Assembly: GCF_009695585.1 (NCBI RefSeq)
Contig: NZ_VUNR01000005.1
Span: 62,001-126,000, forward strand
Length of the DNA: 64,000 nt
DNA from: Anaerovibrio slackiae
Lineage (GTDB): Bacteria > Bacillota > Negativicutes > Selenomonadales > Selenomonadaceae
Direction of reading: 5' to 3'
In this document: piece after piece, positions 1 through 8,613 of the stretch
Layout of the letters: every line of letters begins with the position of its first letter
How positions within the stretch are numbered: the stretch's first letter is position 1
Position numbers and translations under genes: made by a program
The notes under the pieces: generated by a model
The model's database searches: none
Told to the model about the DNA's origin: nothing
Seen by the model: the letters and a program-made list of their open reading frames with translations, nothing else

Positions 1-61
1 TGTATATGAATGGTACTTATTATCAAGGGATTGAAGTTTAGGAAAGAAGAGGGGCGTATAT

Positions 62-499
62 ATGGAAAATAGAAAAATACGGGATGAATTGGAGAGCCTG
101 GTGTCGTTCATTCGTCAGAAGCACAAGGAGTTCATGGTGAGCAGGCTGCAGCCGCTGGGCATCAAGACCAGCTCAAGGGGTGCTGTGCTGTATGCTGTCT
201 TCGAGAATGAAGGCCTCGTGCAGGAGGATATCAGCAGCAGGCTGAGCATGGACAAGGCTTTTGTCACCAGGGAGCTGAATGCTTTGGGGGATATGGGGCT
301 GATTAAGCGTCTCAAGGACCCGCAGGATCATCGCAGAAATCATATTTTCCTGACTGATGACGGCCGGGAGCTGGGCGAGTCCATCGTGAAAATCGAGGAA
401 GAATGGGTAAAGATGGCCTATGCCGGTTTTTCAGCCAAGGAGTTCTCAGCTATGAAGAATTTTTCCGAGCGTATCAGCAACAATATAAGGAATAATTAA
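62..499 (+). CDS. MarR-family transcriptional regulator
   Basis: A 145-residue winged-helix regulator of MarR size and layout. The N-terminal dimerisation helix is followed by a helix-turn-helix around residues 50-80 (QEDISSRLSMDKAFVTRELN) and a wing with the family pattern DPQDHRRNHIFLTDDGREL at about 87-105. MarR proteins bind palindromic operators as dimers and usually control efflux or stress genes; the target here is not visible. A GAGGGGCG ribosome site precedes the ATG. A factor-independent terminator follows directly, so it is not co-transcribed with pheST. The upstream region is cut by the window edge. Confidence 0.9.
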   Translation: MENRKIRDELESLVSFIRQKHKEFMVSRLQPLGIKTSSRGAVLYAVFENEGLVQEDISSRLSMDKAFVTRELNALGDMGLIKRLKDPQDHRRNHIFLTDDGRELGESIVKIEEEWVKMAYAGFSAKEFSAMKNFSERISNNIRNN

Positions 500-507
500 G
501 TTTCATA

Positions 508-535
508 GGAGTGCGGCGGCACTCCTTTTCTTTTT
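508..535 (+). terminator. Rho-independent terminator of the marR gene
   Basis: Seven-base-pair stem GGAGTGC/GCACTCC with a four-base loop, followed by TTTTCTTTTT. It separates the MarR gene from the pheST leader. Confidence 0.85.
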
Positions 536-546
536 GCTTTTTTGAT

Positions 547-575
547 TTGCAATCTGTGGCAAATCGTGGTAGAAT
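547..575 (+). promoter_or_regulatory. Sigma-70 promoter of the pheST T-box transcript
   Basis: TTGCAA (547-552) and TAGAAT (570-575) are separated by exactly 17 bases, immediately upstream of the T-box leader. Predicted transcription start is near 582. Confidence 0.75.
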
Positions 576-581
576 GTTTGG

Positions 582-820
582 TACAGCGAAGAAGGAGAGA
601 GTAGCCTGCAAGGTGTCTTTCAGGGAGTCCTGGCAAGTGGGAACAGGGCAGATGGCGGCAGGTGAAGTTCACTCCGGAGCTGTCCTGGTGAAGAGATGTA
701 GTCAGGACGTTTTCCGCGTTAAGGAGCAATTAAGTGAGAAAATAGGGTGGTACCGCGAAATGGTGGTGCATCTTTGATGCGATGCCTTCGCCCCTAGCTG
801 TTGGGGTGGAGGCTTTTTTG
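582..820 (+). promoter_or_regulatory. T-box riboswitch leader of pheST
   Basis: The canonical T-box sequence AGGGTGGTACCGCG sits at 744-757. It is followed by a terminator hairpin (stem near 784-813: GCCTTCGCCCC against GGGGTGGAGGC) and a T run at about 814-819. T-box leaders read tRNA charging: uncharged cognate tRNA pairs with the specifier codon and the T-box bulge, favouring the antiterminator. The location before pheS predicts tRNA-Phe as ligand, and a TTC at 668-670 in the stem I region is a candidate specifier. The specifier position is inference. No such element is visible before thrS or alaS. Confidence 0.92.
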
Positions 821-862
821 TGCACAGAAACCGCCCATAGAAAATATTTTTAGGAGGATATT

Positions 863-1894
863 ATGGAAGAAAAGATTGAACAGCTCAGGCAGGAAGCCGC
901 CAAGGCTGTAAAGCAGGCAGTAGGCAGCCTGGGGGACCTGAATGATATCAGGGTAAAGTACCTGGGCAAGAAGGGTGAGCTGACCACTATCCTGAGGGGC
1001 CTGGGGCAGCTTTCCAAGGAGGACAGGCCACGCATCGGCCAGATTGTGAATGATGCCCGTCAGCAGCTGGAGCAGCTGATTGCGGAGAAGAACGAGGAGC
1101 TCCGTGAAGCGGAGCTGAAGAAGCGCCTGGCCAGCGAAAAGATTGATGTTACCCTGCCGGGGCGCCGTGCCCCTCGCGGTCATCTGCATCCCCTGACCAT
1201 GACGCTGATGGAAATCAAGAGCATCTTCATGAAGATGGGATTCACGGTGGAGGTGGGCCCGGAGATAGAGAAGGATTATTATAACTTTGAGGCATTGAAC
1301 CTGCCAAAGGACCATCCGGCAAGGGATATGCAGGATTCCTTTTATATCACCGAGGATATCCTCATGCGTTCCCAGACTTCCCCGGTACAGGCAAGGACTA
1401 TGGAGTCCCATGAGCCCAACAGCCCTATCCGCATGATTGCGCCGGGCAGGGTGTATCGCCGTGATGACTACGATGCCACCCATTCCCCGATGTTTACCCA
1501 GGTAGAGGGCATGGTGATTGACAAGGGCATCAGCCTGGCTGACCTGAAAGGCACTCTGGAGAGCTTCCTGAAGCAGATTTTTGATGAAAAAGTCAAGGTG
1601 CGTTTCCGCCCTAGCTTCTTCCCATTCACCGAACCTAGTGCCGAGGTGGATATTTCCTGCGTGATGTGCAAGGGCAAGGGCTGCCGTGTCTGCAAGGGCA
1701 CCGGCTGGCTGGAAATCCTCGGCTCCGGCATGATTCATCCGAATGTGCTCAGGATGAGCGGCTATGACCCTGAGAAGGTTAGCGGCTTTGCATTTGGCAT
1801 GGGTGTAGAGCGTATTGCCATGCTGCGTTACGGGATTGACGATTTGCGTCTTTTCTATGACAATGACTTGAGATTTTTAAAGCAGTTCTGGTGA
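863..1894 (+). CDS. pheS: Phenylalanyl-tRNA synthetase alpha subunit
   Basis: Charges tRNA-Phe as part of the cytoplasmic alpha2beta2 enzyme; this subunit carries the class II catalytic core. The 343-residue length is standard. An N-terminal coiled coil (about 1-90) binds tRNA. Class II motif 2 is seen around [14 protein letters not shown] and motif 3 around [20 protein letters not shown] near the C-terminus. A CxxC-type cluster ([16 protein letters not shown]) is present, as in many Firmicute PheS proteins. The ATG has an AGGAGG site eight bases upstream. It lies just downstream of the T-box and 18 bases before pheT, so the pair is one operon. Confidence 0.98.
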   Translation: MEEKIEQLRQEAAKAVKQAVGSLGDLNDIRVKYLGKKGELTTILRGLGQLSKEDRPRIGQIVNDARQQLEQLIAEKNEELREAELKKRLASEKIDVTLPGRRAPRGHLHPLTMTLMEIKSIFMKMGFTVEVGPEIEKDYYNFEALNLPKDHPARDMQDSFYITEDILMRSQTSPVQARTMESHEPNSPIRMIAPGRVYRRDDYDATHSPMFTQVEGMVIDKGISLADLKGTLESFLKQIFDEKVKVRFRPSFFPFTEPSAEVDISCVMCKGKGCRVCKGTGWLEILGSGMIHPNVLRMSGYDPEKVSGFAFGMGVERIAMLRYGIDDLRLFYDNDLRFLKQFW

Positions 1895-1912
1895 TAGGGA
1901 GGAATTGGAAAA

Positions 1913-4348
1913 ATGCAGGTATCTGTAAAATGGCTTCATGATTATATAGATTTCACGGAAACTGCCGAGGAGCTGGCTGACAAGCTGACCATGGCAGGTA
2001 TTCCTGTCGAGAATGTTATCCGTGCCGATGAGGGACTGGACAAGGTTGTCACCGGCAGGATTGAGAAGATAGAGGTGCACCCGGACTCCGATCACATGGT
2101 GATTACCTCCATGAACGTGGGGGCGGCTGAGCCTGTCCAGATTGTCACCGGTGCCCAGAATGTACGGGAAGGGCAGATTGTGCCGGTGGCCATGATCGGT
2201 GCCAAGCTGCCCAATGGACAGAAGATTTCCAAGGGCAAGCTGCGGGGCGTGCAGTCCAACGGCATGCTGTGCTCTGCCGAGGAGCTGAAAATGGATGTGA
2301 CTGCCCTGCCAAAGGAGCAGACCGAGGGCATCTATATCCTGCCGGAGGATACTCCTGTCGGCATTCCTGCCAGCTCCGTGCTGGGACTGGATGATGTGGT
2401 GCTGGAATTCGAGCTGACTGCCAACCGTGGCGACTGCTTCAGCGTGCTGGGGCTGGTGCGTGAGGTGGCTATCCTCACCGGCAATGAGCCAAAGTGGCCG
2501 GTGATAAAGGTCAATGAGGATGATGCAGCCAAGGCTTCTGACATGATCAGGATTGGCATCCAGGCGGAGGACCTCTGCAGCCGTTTTTCTGCCCGTGTGC
2601 TGAAAAATGTCAAGATTGGCCCATCTCCGAAGTGGATGCAGCAGCGCCTGGAGGGAGCCGGTATCCGTGCCATCAACAACGTGGTGGATGTGACCAACTT
2701 CGTCATGGTGGAGCTGGGGCAGCCTATGCACGCCTATGACTATGACCAGATTGCAGGCCACAGCCTGACTGCCCGGCGTGCCGTGGAGGGTGAGAACCTT
2801 CATACCCTTGATGACTCCGAGCGCCTTGCCAGGGGCAACGAGCTGGTGATTGCTGACAGCGAGAAGCCTGCCGGCCTGGCCGGTGTCATGGGCGGCCAGG
2901 AGTCAGAGGTAACGGATAGTACGACTGCTATTGTGCTGGAGGCAGCCTGCTTTAACGGTGCCAGCATCCGTCGCACCTCTCGTGCCTGCGGTCTTCACTC
3001 CGAGGCTTCCGGCCGCTTTGAGCGCGGTACGGATGTGACGGCTACCATCAGGGCTATTGACAGGGCGGCACAGCTCTTGCAGGAGATGGGGGCATGCACT
3101 GTCACTCAGGGCGTAGTTGATGTTTATCCTGTAGCTAAGGAGCCTGTCCATGTTACCTTTACGGCAGAGCAGATTAACAGCCGCCTGGGCACGGAGATAC
3201 CGGCTGAGCGGATGATTGAGATTTTGGAGAAGCTTTATTTCAAGGTAAGCCCTCAGGAGGGCGGCGTATATAGCGTAGAGGTTCCATCCTGGCGAAACGA
3301 TGTTACCTTTATGGAGGACCTGTCCGAGGAAATCGCCCGTATCCACGGCTTTGACAATATCGCCTCCACCACCCCTAGGGGCAATGTTACCCAGGGGGGG
3401 CAGAAGCCGTTGCAGGCCTTTGCTGACCGGGTGAAGCTGGCACTGTCCCACATGGGCATGTGCGAGGAGGTTTCCTTCAGCTTTACCAGCCCTGAGATTT
3501 TTGATAAAATGGAACTGCCGGAGGACAGCAGCCTGAGAAAGGCTATCCCTATCATGAATCCTCTGACGGATGAATTCCCGCTGGTGCGTACTACCCTTCT
3601 GGGCAGCGTGCTGGAGAATGCCGTCCGCAACCTGTCCAGGAAGAATGAGGACATCAAGATTTATGATGTGGCACCTGTCTTCTATCCTAAGGCACTGCCT
3701 TTGACGGAGCTGCCGAGGGAGGTTGTGAAGGTAGCAGGCTTTATGACCGGCCGCCGCAACCCTGTGGGCTGGAGCAATGACAGTGCTCCGATTGATTTCT
3801 ACGATGCCAAGGGCATTGTGGAGGATTTGCTGGAAATGCTGGAAATCAGCCGCTATCAGGTGGAGGCTGGCGAGTATACCGCCATGCATCCGGGCAAGAC
3901 TGCTCTCTTTAAGAAGGGCAAGGAGGTTATTGCCGCTGTAGGCGAGCTGCATCCGAAGGTGGCTGAGAATTTCGGCATCACCAAAAAGGCATATGTCTTT
4001 GAAATGGATCTTTTGACACTGCTGAAGTACACCGTAGCCAAGAGCAGCTGCACATCCCTGCCGCGTTATCCTGGTATCAGCCGTGACCTGGCCATGCTGG
4101 TGGATGAAAACGTCAGCGCAGCGGAGATTGAGCGCACTATTTCCAGAAATGGCGGCAAGTTCTTCGCCGGTGTCACCCTGTTTGATGTATATCAGGGCAA
4201 GCAGATCGCTGCTGGCAAGAAGTCCATGGCATTCAGCATCCAGTTCCAGTCCAATGACAAGACCTTGACTGATGCCGAGGCCGATGAGGGCTTCCAGGGG
4301 ATTCTGGAGGCTGTGCAGAAGGAGTTTGACGCAGAACTTAGAGGGTGA
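1913..4348 (+). CDS. pheT: Phenylalanyl-tRNA synthetase beta subunit
   Basis: Partner of PheS in tRNA-Phe charging and editing of mis-charged Tyr. The 811-residue protein shows the usual order: EMAP/OB tRNA-binding fold (about 40-150), B3/B4 editing domain (about 210-400), B5 DNA-binding-like domain, class II-like core, and a C-terminal FDX-ACB anticodon domain (from about 715, beginning SCTSLPRYPGISRDLAMLV). The stop overlaps the next start as TGATG, indicating translational coupling with zapA. Confidence 0.98.
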   Translation: MQVSVKWLHDYIDFTETAEELADKLTMAGIPVENVIRADEGLDKVVTGRIEKIEVHPDSDHMVITSMNVGAAEPVQIVTGAQNVREGQIVPVAMIGAKLPNGQKISKGKLRGVQSNGMLCSAEELKMDVTALPKEQTEGIYILPEDTPVGIPASSVLGLDDVVLEFELTANRGDCFSVLGLVREVAILTGNEPKWPVIKVNEDDAAKASDMIRIGIQAEDLCSRFSARVLKNVKIGPSPKWMQQRLEGAGIRAINNVVDVTNFVMVELGQPMHAYDYDQIAGHSLTARRAVEGENLHTLDDSERLARGNELVIADSEKPAGLAGVMGGQESEVTDSTTAIVLEAACFNGASIRRTSRACGLHSEASGRFERGTDVTATIRAIDRAAQLLQEMGACTVTQGVVDVYPVAKEPVHVTFTAEQINSRLGTEIPAERMIEILEKLYFKVSPQEGGVYSVEVPSWRNDVTFMEDLSEEIARIHGFDNIASTTPRGNVTQGGQKPLQAFADRVKLALSHMGMCEEVSFSFTSPEIFDKMELPEDSSLRKAIPIMNPLTDEFPLVRTTLLGSVLENAVRNLSRKNEDIKIYDVAPVFYPKALPLTELPREVVKVAGFMTGRRNPVGWSNDSAPIDFYDAKGIVEDLLEMLEISRYQVEAGEYTAMHPGKTALFKKGKEVIAAVGELHPKVAENFGITKKAYVFEMDLLTLLKYTVAKSSCTSLPRYPGISRDLAMLVDENVSAAEIERTISRNGGKFFAGVTLFDVYQGKQIAAGKKSMAFSIQFQSNDKTLTDAEADEGFQGILEAVQKEFDAELRG

Positions 4349-5100
4349 TGCTTATGGCAACAATAGTGGATGTAACTATTCTGGGAAACCGTTATAAGCT
4401 GAAAAGCAGTGACAATGAAGCCGGGCAGCTGGAGGAGCTGGCCGCCCGGCTGGATGCCAGAATGCAGGAAACAGCCAGTCATCTCAAAAGGGTTAATCCG
4501 CTGAATGTAAGTATACTGACAGCCCTGCAGCTGGCGGAGGAGCTGGCGAAAAGCCATGGGGAGGCCAGAGCTGCCTATGCAAAGCTGCAGAAGCAGTACA
4601 ATGACGAGCTGGCGAGGCTGGGCAGGCAGCATGCTGCCGAGCTGGCACAGTGCAAAAAGGATGCTGCTGAGCTGGAAAAAAAGCACTCAGAGGAGCTGGC
4701 ACAGTGCAAAAAGGATACTGCTGAGCTGGAAAAAAATCACTTAGAGGAGATGGCAAAGCTCAGGCAGGATATGGACAGGCTGGAAAAGAAGCAGGCTGAT
4801 GAGCTGGCACAATGCAGAGCGGAGCAGGCAGCTCAGGGCAGAAAACATGCTGATGAGCTGGCAAAGCTGACTGACGGGCAGAAGGAGTCCTTGTCGCAGC
4901 TGACCAGGCAGCATGAGGCGCTGGTGGCTGAGCTGCGGCAGGCGCACAGCCAGGAAATGGCAAAGGTGCAGCAGGCGCACAGCCAGGAAATGGCAAAGGT
5001 GCAGCAGGAGCAGTCACGCCGCTACGAGGCGTTGCAGGCGGAGCATGCCAGCCTGAAAAAGGACTATGACGAGCTGATGGAGCTGCTGGAAGAAACCTGA
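4348..5100 (+). CDS. zapA: ZapA-like cell division protein with long repeated coiled coil
   Basis: The first 90 residues match ZapA (VDVTILGNRYKLKSSDNEAGQLEELAARLDARM in outline, with the conserved LAAxLDARM segment). ZapA bundles FtsZ filaments at the division septum. ZapA is normally about 90-110 residues; this one is about 250. The extension is a highly charged coiled coil built on an 18-residue repeat (units start ELAQCKKD, ELAQCKKD, EMAKLRQD, ELAQCRAE), then two copies of AHSQEMAKVQQ. A GTG at 4345 and an ATG at 4354 are alternative starts; ATG 4348 is preferred because it overlaps the pheT stop. pheT-zapA adjacency is common in Firmicutes. Confidence 0.85.
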   Translation: MLMATIVDVTILGNRYKLKSSDNEAGQLEELAARLDARMQETASHLKRVNPLNVSILTALQLAEELAKSHGEARAAYAKLQKQYNDELARLGRQHAAELAQCKKDAAELEKKHSEELAQCKKDTAELEKNHLEEMAKLRQDMDRLEKKQADELAQCRAEQAAQGRKHADELAKLTDGQKESLSQLTRQHEALVAELRQAHSQEMAKVQQAHSQEMAKVQQEQSRRYEALQAEHASLKKDYDELMELLEET

Positions 5101-5110
5101 GTTAATGAAA

Positions 5111-5185
5111 AAATGACCACCTGGATAAAAGCTGGCTTTATGGATTTTGTGAGCGAGCGATTCCGGTGGTCATTTTTATTTTATT
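5111..5185 (+). terminator. Terminator of the pheS-pheT-zapA operon
   Basis: The inverted repeat AAATGACCACCTGG / CCGGTGGTCATTTTT closes a loop of about 40 bases and ends in TTTTTATTTTATT. It lies between zapA and the convergent LysM gene and could act both ways. Confidence 0.75.
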
Positions 5186-5257
5186 GATGGTGTTGCTGAT
5201 ATTGGTACTGATATCGATGCTGTTACTGTTGTTTGATTGTTGATATTGCGCAGAGTT

Positions 5258-5560
5258 TTATTTTTGGGCGATGGCGCGGGAGGCGGCACCGCCATCAGCA
5301 TTGGCACGGACAGGGATTTGCAGCTGCCGTCCTGCTTTCAGGGGAGTATCGGCATGTACGCCATTGATTTCACAGATGGCCTCTATCAGCTGTGCTTTGT
5401 CGGCTTCGTTAATGGTATACCTGCCGGCTACATCGTGTAGGCTTTCGCCGGGCTGTATGGTAACGGCTGCAAAGGTATCAGTGCGCAGGTAGTCATTATC
5501 CAGGTGCATAGGGGCTAGGGCGGCAAAGGCGATGAGGATGGTTACGATAAGCTTTTTCAT
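5258..5560 (-). CDS. Small exported LysM-domain protein
   Basis: A 100-residue protein with an N-terminal hydrophobic segment (MKKLIVTILIAFAALAP) that can serve as signal peptide or anchor, then one LysM domain (about 33-85: VTIQPGESLHDVAGRY ... LKAGRQLQIPV). LysM binds N-acetylglucosamine of peptidoglycan, so it probably sits at the cell wall. Size and layout recall YneA/SosA-type division inhibitors, but no lexA neighbour and no convincing LexA box are seen, so that role is not claimed. It is divergent from thrS. Confidence 0.75.
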   Translation of the reverse strand: MKKLIVTILIAFAALAPMHLDNDYLRTDTFAAVTIQPGESLHDVAGRYTINEADKAQLIEAICEINGVHADTPLKAGRQLQIPVRANADGGAASRAIAQK

Positions 5561-5617
5561 TTTTTACATCTCCTGACTGTAGTATTTTGGTATTGCATTG
5601 CTTGAAGTATCCGGGGT

Positions 5618-5650
5618 GCGGAAACCTTTCTTCGTGAAAGGAAGGTTCGC
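5618..5650 (-). other. Leader hairpin of the LysM gene
   Basis: Stem CCTTTC (5625-5630) / GAAAGG (5636-5641) with a TTCGT loop and a further outer pairing of GCGGAA with TTCGC. It lies inside the predicted roughly 100-base 5' leader of the LysM transcript. No T run follows on either strand, so it is not an obvious terminator. Function unknown. Confidence 0.4.
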
Positions 5651-5669
5651 AACATGTTTGTTTGTATAT

Positions 5670-5698
5670 ATATTAGCACGAAAAATCGTTCTTGGCAA
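5670..5698 (-). promoter_or_regulatory. Promoter of the LysM gene
   Basis: On the minus strand TTGCCA (5698-5693) and TAATAT (5675-5670) are 17 bases apart, pointing to the LysM gene. Confidence 0.65.
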
Positions 5699-5791
5699 GC
5701 ACTTTCGGAACGAATTTACCAAAACTTTTTACCGAAACTTTTTTTAGCGGTATAGTTCCTGTAAAAATGAATGGTCAATAACTATAAAAAC

Positions 5792-5820
5792 TTGCAATAA
5801 ATTTGTGTAAATACTATAAT
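5792..5820 (+). promoter_or_regulatory. Promoter of thrS
   Basis: TTGCAA (5792-5797), a 17-base spacer and a perfect TATAAT (5815-5820) lie about 57 bases before the thrS start. The remaining leader is too short for a T-box. Confidence 0.8.
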
Positions 5821-5877
5821 GGAAGCTGGTATTTTAAAAGAAATGACAAATTTCTTTGACTATATAGGAGGGTTAAG

Positions 5878-7797
5878 ATGATTAAATTGACTATGCCGGA
5901 TGGTTCCATTCGGGAGGCAGAGGCCGGTATCAGTGCGCTGGAGCTGGTAAAATCCATCAGCAACAGCTTGGCAAAGAAGGTGCTGGCTGTCAGCATTGAT
6001 GATAAAACCATGGATTTAACGACAATTCTTGACAGGGATTGCAAGGTGCAGTTCCTGACCTTTGAGGATGAGGGAGGCCGCCATGCACTGCGCCATACCG
6101 CATCACATATCCTGGCACAGGCAATTAAGCGTCTGTACAAGGATGAGAACGTGCAGCTGGCCATCGGCCCTGCCATTGAGAACGGCTTTTACTATGATAT
6201 TGATATGGAGAAGCGCCTCACCGAGGATGACCTGAAGGACATCGAGAAGGAAATGAACAAGATTGTCAAGGAGAACCTGAAGCTGGAGCGCAAGCTGGTC
6301 AGCCGTCAGGAGGCTTTGGACATGTTCGGGGCAGCCGGTGAGAATTACAAGGTAGAGCTTATAAATGACCTGCCTGAGGATGCGGAGATTTCCCTCTATA
6401 CCCAGGGGGAGTTTACGGATTTGTGCGCAGGCCCTCATGTGGTGTCCACCGGCAAGGTAAAGGCACTGAAGCTGCAGAGCGTGGCAGGTGCTTACTGGCG
6501 TGGCAGCGAGAAGAACAAGATGCTGCAGCGTGTATACGGCACTGCTTTTGAGAAGAAGGATGAGCTGGATGCTTATCTGAAGATGCTGGAGGAGGCTGCC
6601 AAGCGCGACCATCGCAAGCTGGGCAAGGAGCTTGATTTGTTCAGCATCCATGAGGAAGGCCCTGGCTTCCCGTTCTTCCATCCAAACGGCATGGTTATCC
6701 GCAACGAGCTGATTAACTATTGGCGTGAGGTACATCGCCGCTATGGCTATCAGGAAATTAGGACGCCGATGATTTTGAACCGCCAGCTGTGGGAACAGTC
6801 CGGCCATTGGGCTCATTACAAGGAAAATATGTATTTCACCGAGATTGACGGTGAGGACTACGCTATCAAGCCTATGAACTGCCCGGGCGGCATGCTGGTG
6901 TACAAGACTCAGCAGCACAGCTATCGCGACCTGCCGTTGCGTGCCGGTGAGCTGGGCCTGGTGCATCGCCATGAGCTTTCCGGCGCCCTCCACGGCCTGT
7001 TCCGGGTGCGCAACTTCACCCAGGATGATGCCCATATCTTCATGACGCCGGAGCAGATTGAGGGAGAAATCCAGAACGTTATCAACCTTTTTGATGAGGT
7101 GTACAGCACCTTTGGCCTGAAATATCATGCAGAGCTTTCCACCCGTCCTGAGGATTCCATGGGCTCCGATGAGATGTGGGAGCTGGCTACTAACGGCTTG
7201 CGGAACGCCCTTGAGCATCGCGGTCTGGATTATATTGTCAACGAAGGTGACGGTGCTTTCTACGGCCCGAAGATTGACTTCCACCTGAAGGATTCCATCG
7301 GCCGTACCTGGCAGTGCGGCACTATCCAGCTGGATATGCAGCTGCCGGAGAAGTTCGACCTGACCTATGTGGGCGAGGATGGGCAGAAGCATCGCCCTGT
7401 CATGATTCACCGCGTGGTATATGGCTCCATTGAGCGCTTCATCGGTATCCTGATTGAAAACTATGCCGGTGCTTTCCCGACCTGGCTGGCACCTGTGCAG
7501 GTAAAAATCCTGCCTATCACTGACAGGCACATGGATTATGCCTTTGAGCTGAAAAAGAAGATGTTTGACCTGGGGCTCCGTGTAGAGGTAGATGACCGCA
7601 ACGAGAAGGTTGGCTACAAGATGCGTGAGGCACAGGTGAAGAAGATTCCTTATATGCTGGTAGTGGGCGATCAGGAGATGGAAAGTGGCACTGTCAACAT
7701 GCGCAAGCATGGGGAGAAGGATACTTCCACCATGCCGGTGGATGAGTTTATTGCTTATATTCAGAAGAATATTGCGGACAAGTCCGAGGCTTATTGA
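5878..7797 (+). CDS. thrS: Threonyl-tRNA synthetase
   Basis: Class II synthetase that charges tRNA-Thr; 639 residues, standard full length. An N-terminal TGS domain (1-60) precedes the editing domain with HxxxH (HTASHILAQ, about 73-81). The catalytic core follows, with motif 2 around RAGELGLVHRHELSGALHGLFRVR and Zn-binding residues of the CPGG segment (NCPGGM), then an HGTP anticodon-binding domain at the C-terminus. An AGGAGGG site precedes the ATG. It has its own promoter and is followed by a terminator. Confidence 0.98.
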   Translation: MIKLTMPDGSIREAEAGISALELVKSISNSLAKKVLAVSIDDKTMDLTTILDRDCKVQFLTFEDEGGRHALRHTASHILAQAIKRLYKDENVQLAIGPAIENGFYYDIDMEKRLTEDDLKDIEKEMNKIVKENLKLERKLVSRQEALDMFGAAGENYKVELINDLPEDAEISLYTQGEFTDLCAGPHVVSTGKVKALKLQSVAGAYWRGSEKNKMLQRVYGTAFEKKDELDAYLKMLEEAAKRDHRKLGKELDLFSIHEEGPGFPFFHPNGMVIRNELINYWREVHRRYGYQEIRTPMILNRQLWEQSGHWAHYKENMYFTEIDGEDYAIKPMNCPGGMLVYKTQQHSYRDLPLRAGELGLVHRHELSGALHGLFRVRNFTQDDAHIFMTPEQIEGEIQNVINLFDEVYSTFGLKYHAELSTRPEDSMGSDEMWELATNGLRNALEHRGLDYIVNEGDGAFYGPKIDFHLKDSIGRTWQCGTIQLDMQLPEKFDLTYVGEDGQKHRPVMIHRVVYGSIERFIGILIENYAGAFPTWLAPVQVKILPITDRHMDYAFELKKKMFDLGLRVEVDDRNEKVGYKMREAQVKKIPYMLVVGDQEMESGTVNMRKHGEKDTSTMPVDEFIAYIQKNIADKSEAY

Positions 7798-7888
7798 TTA
7801 TACAAAATGGTTTGTGGGATCTGCTCAGATTAAAATTGATTATTGATTAAATAAAATATTTGTGGACTCTGTTCAGATTAAAATGGGA
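7791..7888 (+). repeat. Imperfect 49-bp tandem duplication over the thrS stop
   Basis: Two adjacent units (7791-7839 and 7840-7888) both begin TTATTGATTA and share the core TCAGATTAAAAT with scattered changes. The first unit contains the last codon and the TGA of thrS, so duplication started at the gene end. Confidence 0.75.
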
Positions 7889-7940
7889 TGAGCAGTGACA
7901 GTTTTCATCTTGGATCGTCACCGCTTATCCCTTTCTTTTT
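7886..7940 (+). terminator. Terminator of thrS
   Basis: GGATGAGCAGTGAC (7886-7899) pairs imperfectly with GTCACCGCTTATCC (7917-7930), followed by CTTTCTTTTT. Confidence 0.85.
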
Positions 7941-8053
7941 CTGAATAGATACAACAGAATGATATAATGATATTTCTTGTACGTTGCTTTTATGCTTATT
8001 GATTGAAAATATGTACAGAATATTGTACAATGTTATTAGAGGGGGTGGCGGCG

Positions 8054-8329
8054 ATGCTGGCTGTTAATTATTCATCTGTAAGAAATAATTTTAAGGAATA
8101 TTGCGATAGGGCAGTGTATGACGTTGAGCCAATAATTATTACTCGTAAAAATGAGGAAAATGTTGTCATGCTTAGCCTTGATGTCTACAATAATATGCTG
8201 GAAAATTTATTTATTAGAAGCAATGATAATAACTATCAGCATATTCTCAAGGGAATCAAACAGCTTGAAGCAGGCCAGGTAGTAACTTCATCTCTGGATG
8301 AAATGGAGAAGCTGATGCATGAACAATAA
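8054..8329 (+). CDS. YefM/Phd-type antitoxin
   Basis: A 91-residue antitoxin. The N-terminal YefM DNA-binding part is clear (MLAVNYSSVRNNFKEYCDRA, then EPIIITRKNEENVVMLSLDVYN), and the acidic C-terminal tail should wrap the toxin. The ATG at 8054 is chosen because it follows GAGGGGGTGG and matches the family start; the frame is open further upstream. It overlaps the toxin gene by 11 bases, the usual arrangement, and such pairs repress their own promoter. Confidence 0.9.
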   Translation: MLAVNYSSVRNNFKEYCDRAVYDVEPIIITRKNEENVVMLSLDVYNNMLENLFIRSNDNNYQHILKGIKQLEAGQVVTSSLDEMEKLMHEQ

Positions 8330-8585
8330 AATTGTGTTTTCTGCTAGTGCATGGCAGGACATTAATAACTGGGTGCAGGAGGATAGAAAGGTATTTAAGA
8401 AAATTAATGCTTTAATCCAGGATATTGCCAGGAATGGTAACGAAGGAATAGGGAAGCCTGAACCTCTTATCAATATGAATGGATATTGGAGCAGGCGTAT
8501 AACAGATAAAGATCGCCTTATCTACAAGGTGCAGGAGGCTGCAATACTGATTGCAGCCTGCAAGGGACATTATGGAGATAAATAA
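8319..8585 (+). CDS. YoeB-type mRNA-cleaving toxin
   Basis: An 88-residue RelE-superfamily toxin of the YoeB/Txe branch, which cleaves mRNA in the ribosomal A site. Family hallmarks are the WQDINNWVQEDRKVFKKIN helix, GYWSRRITDKDRLIYKV and the catalytic C-terminal His-Tyr (KGHYGDK). It appears intact and is coupled to the antitoxin by overlap. A solo chromosomal pair between thrS and a flavodoxin gene suggests an acquired stability module. Confidence 0.92.
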   Translation: MNNKIVFSASAWQDINNWVQEDRKVFKKINALIQDIARNGNEGIGKPEPLINMNGYWSRRITDKDRLIYKVQEAAILIAACKGHYGDK

Positions 8586-8613
8586 ACCATTTGAAATTAA
8601 GGAGAAACTTTAT

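Noticed and set aside
511-777. 88-residue frame upstream of pheS
   Set aside because: It overlaps the T-box leader and its terminator side; the RNA element explains the sequence.
794-1738. 314-residue antisense frame opposite pheS
   Set aside because: Shadow of pheS; would begin within its coding sequence without any signal.
5561-5877. LexA box controlling the LysM gene
   Set aside because: No GAAC-N4-GTTC dyad; the nearby AACATGTTTG has the wrong spacing.
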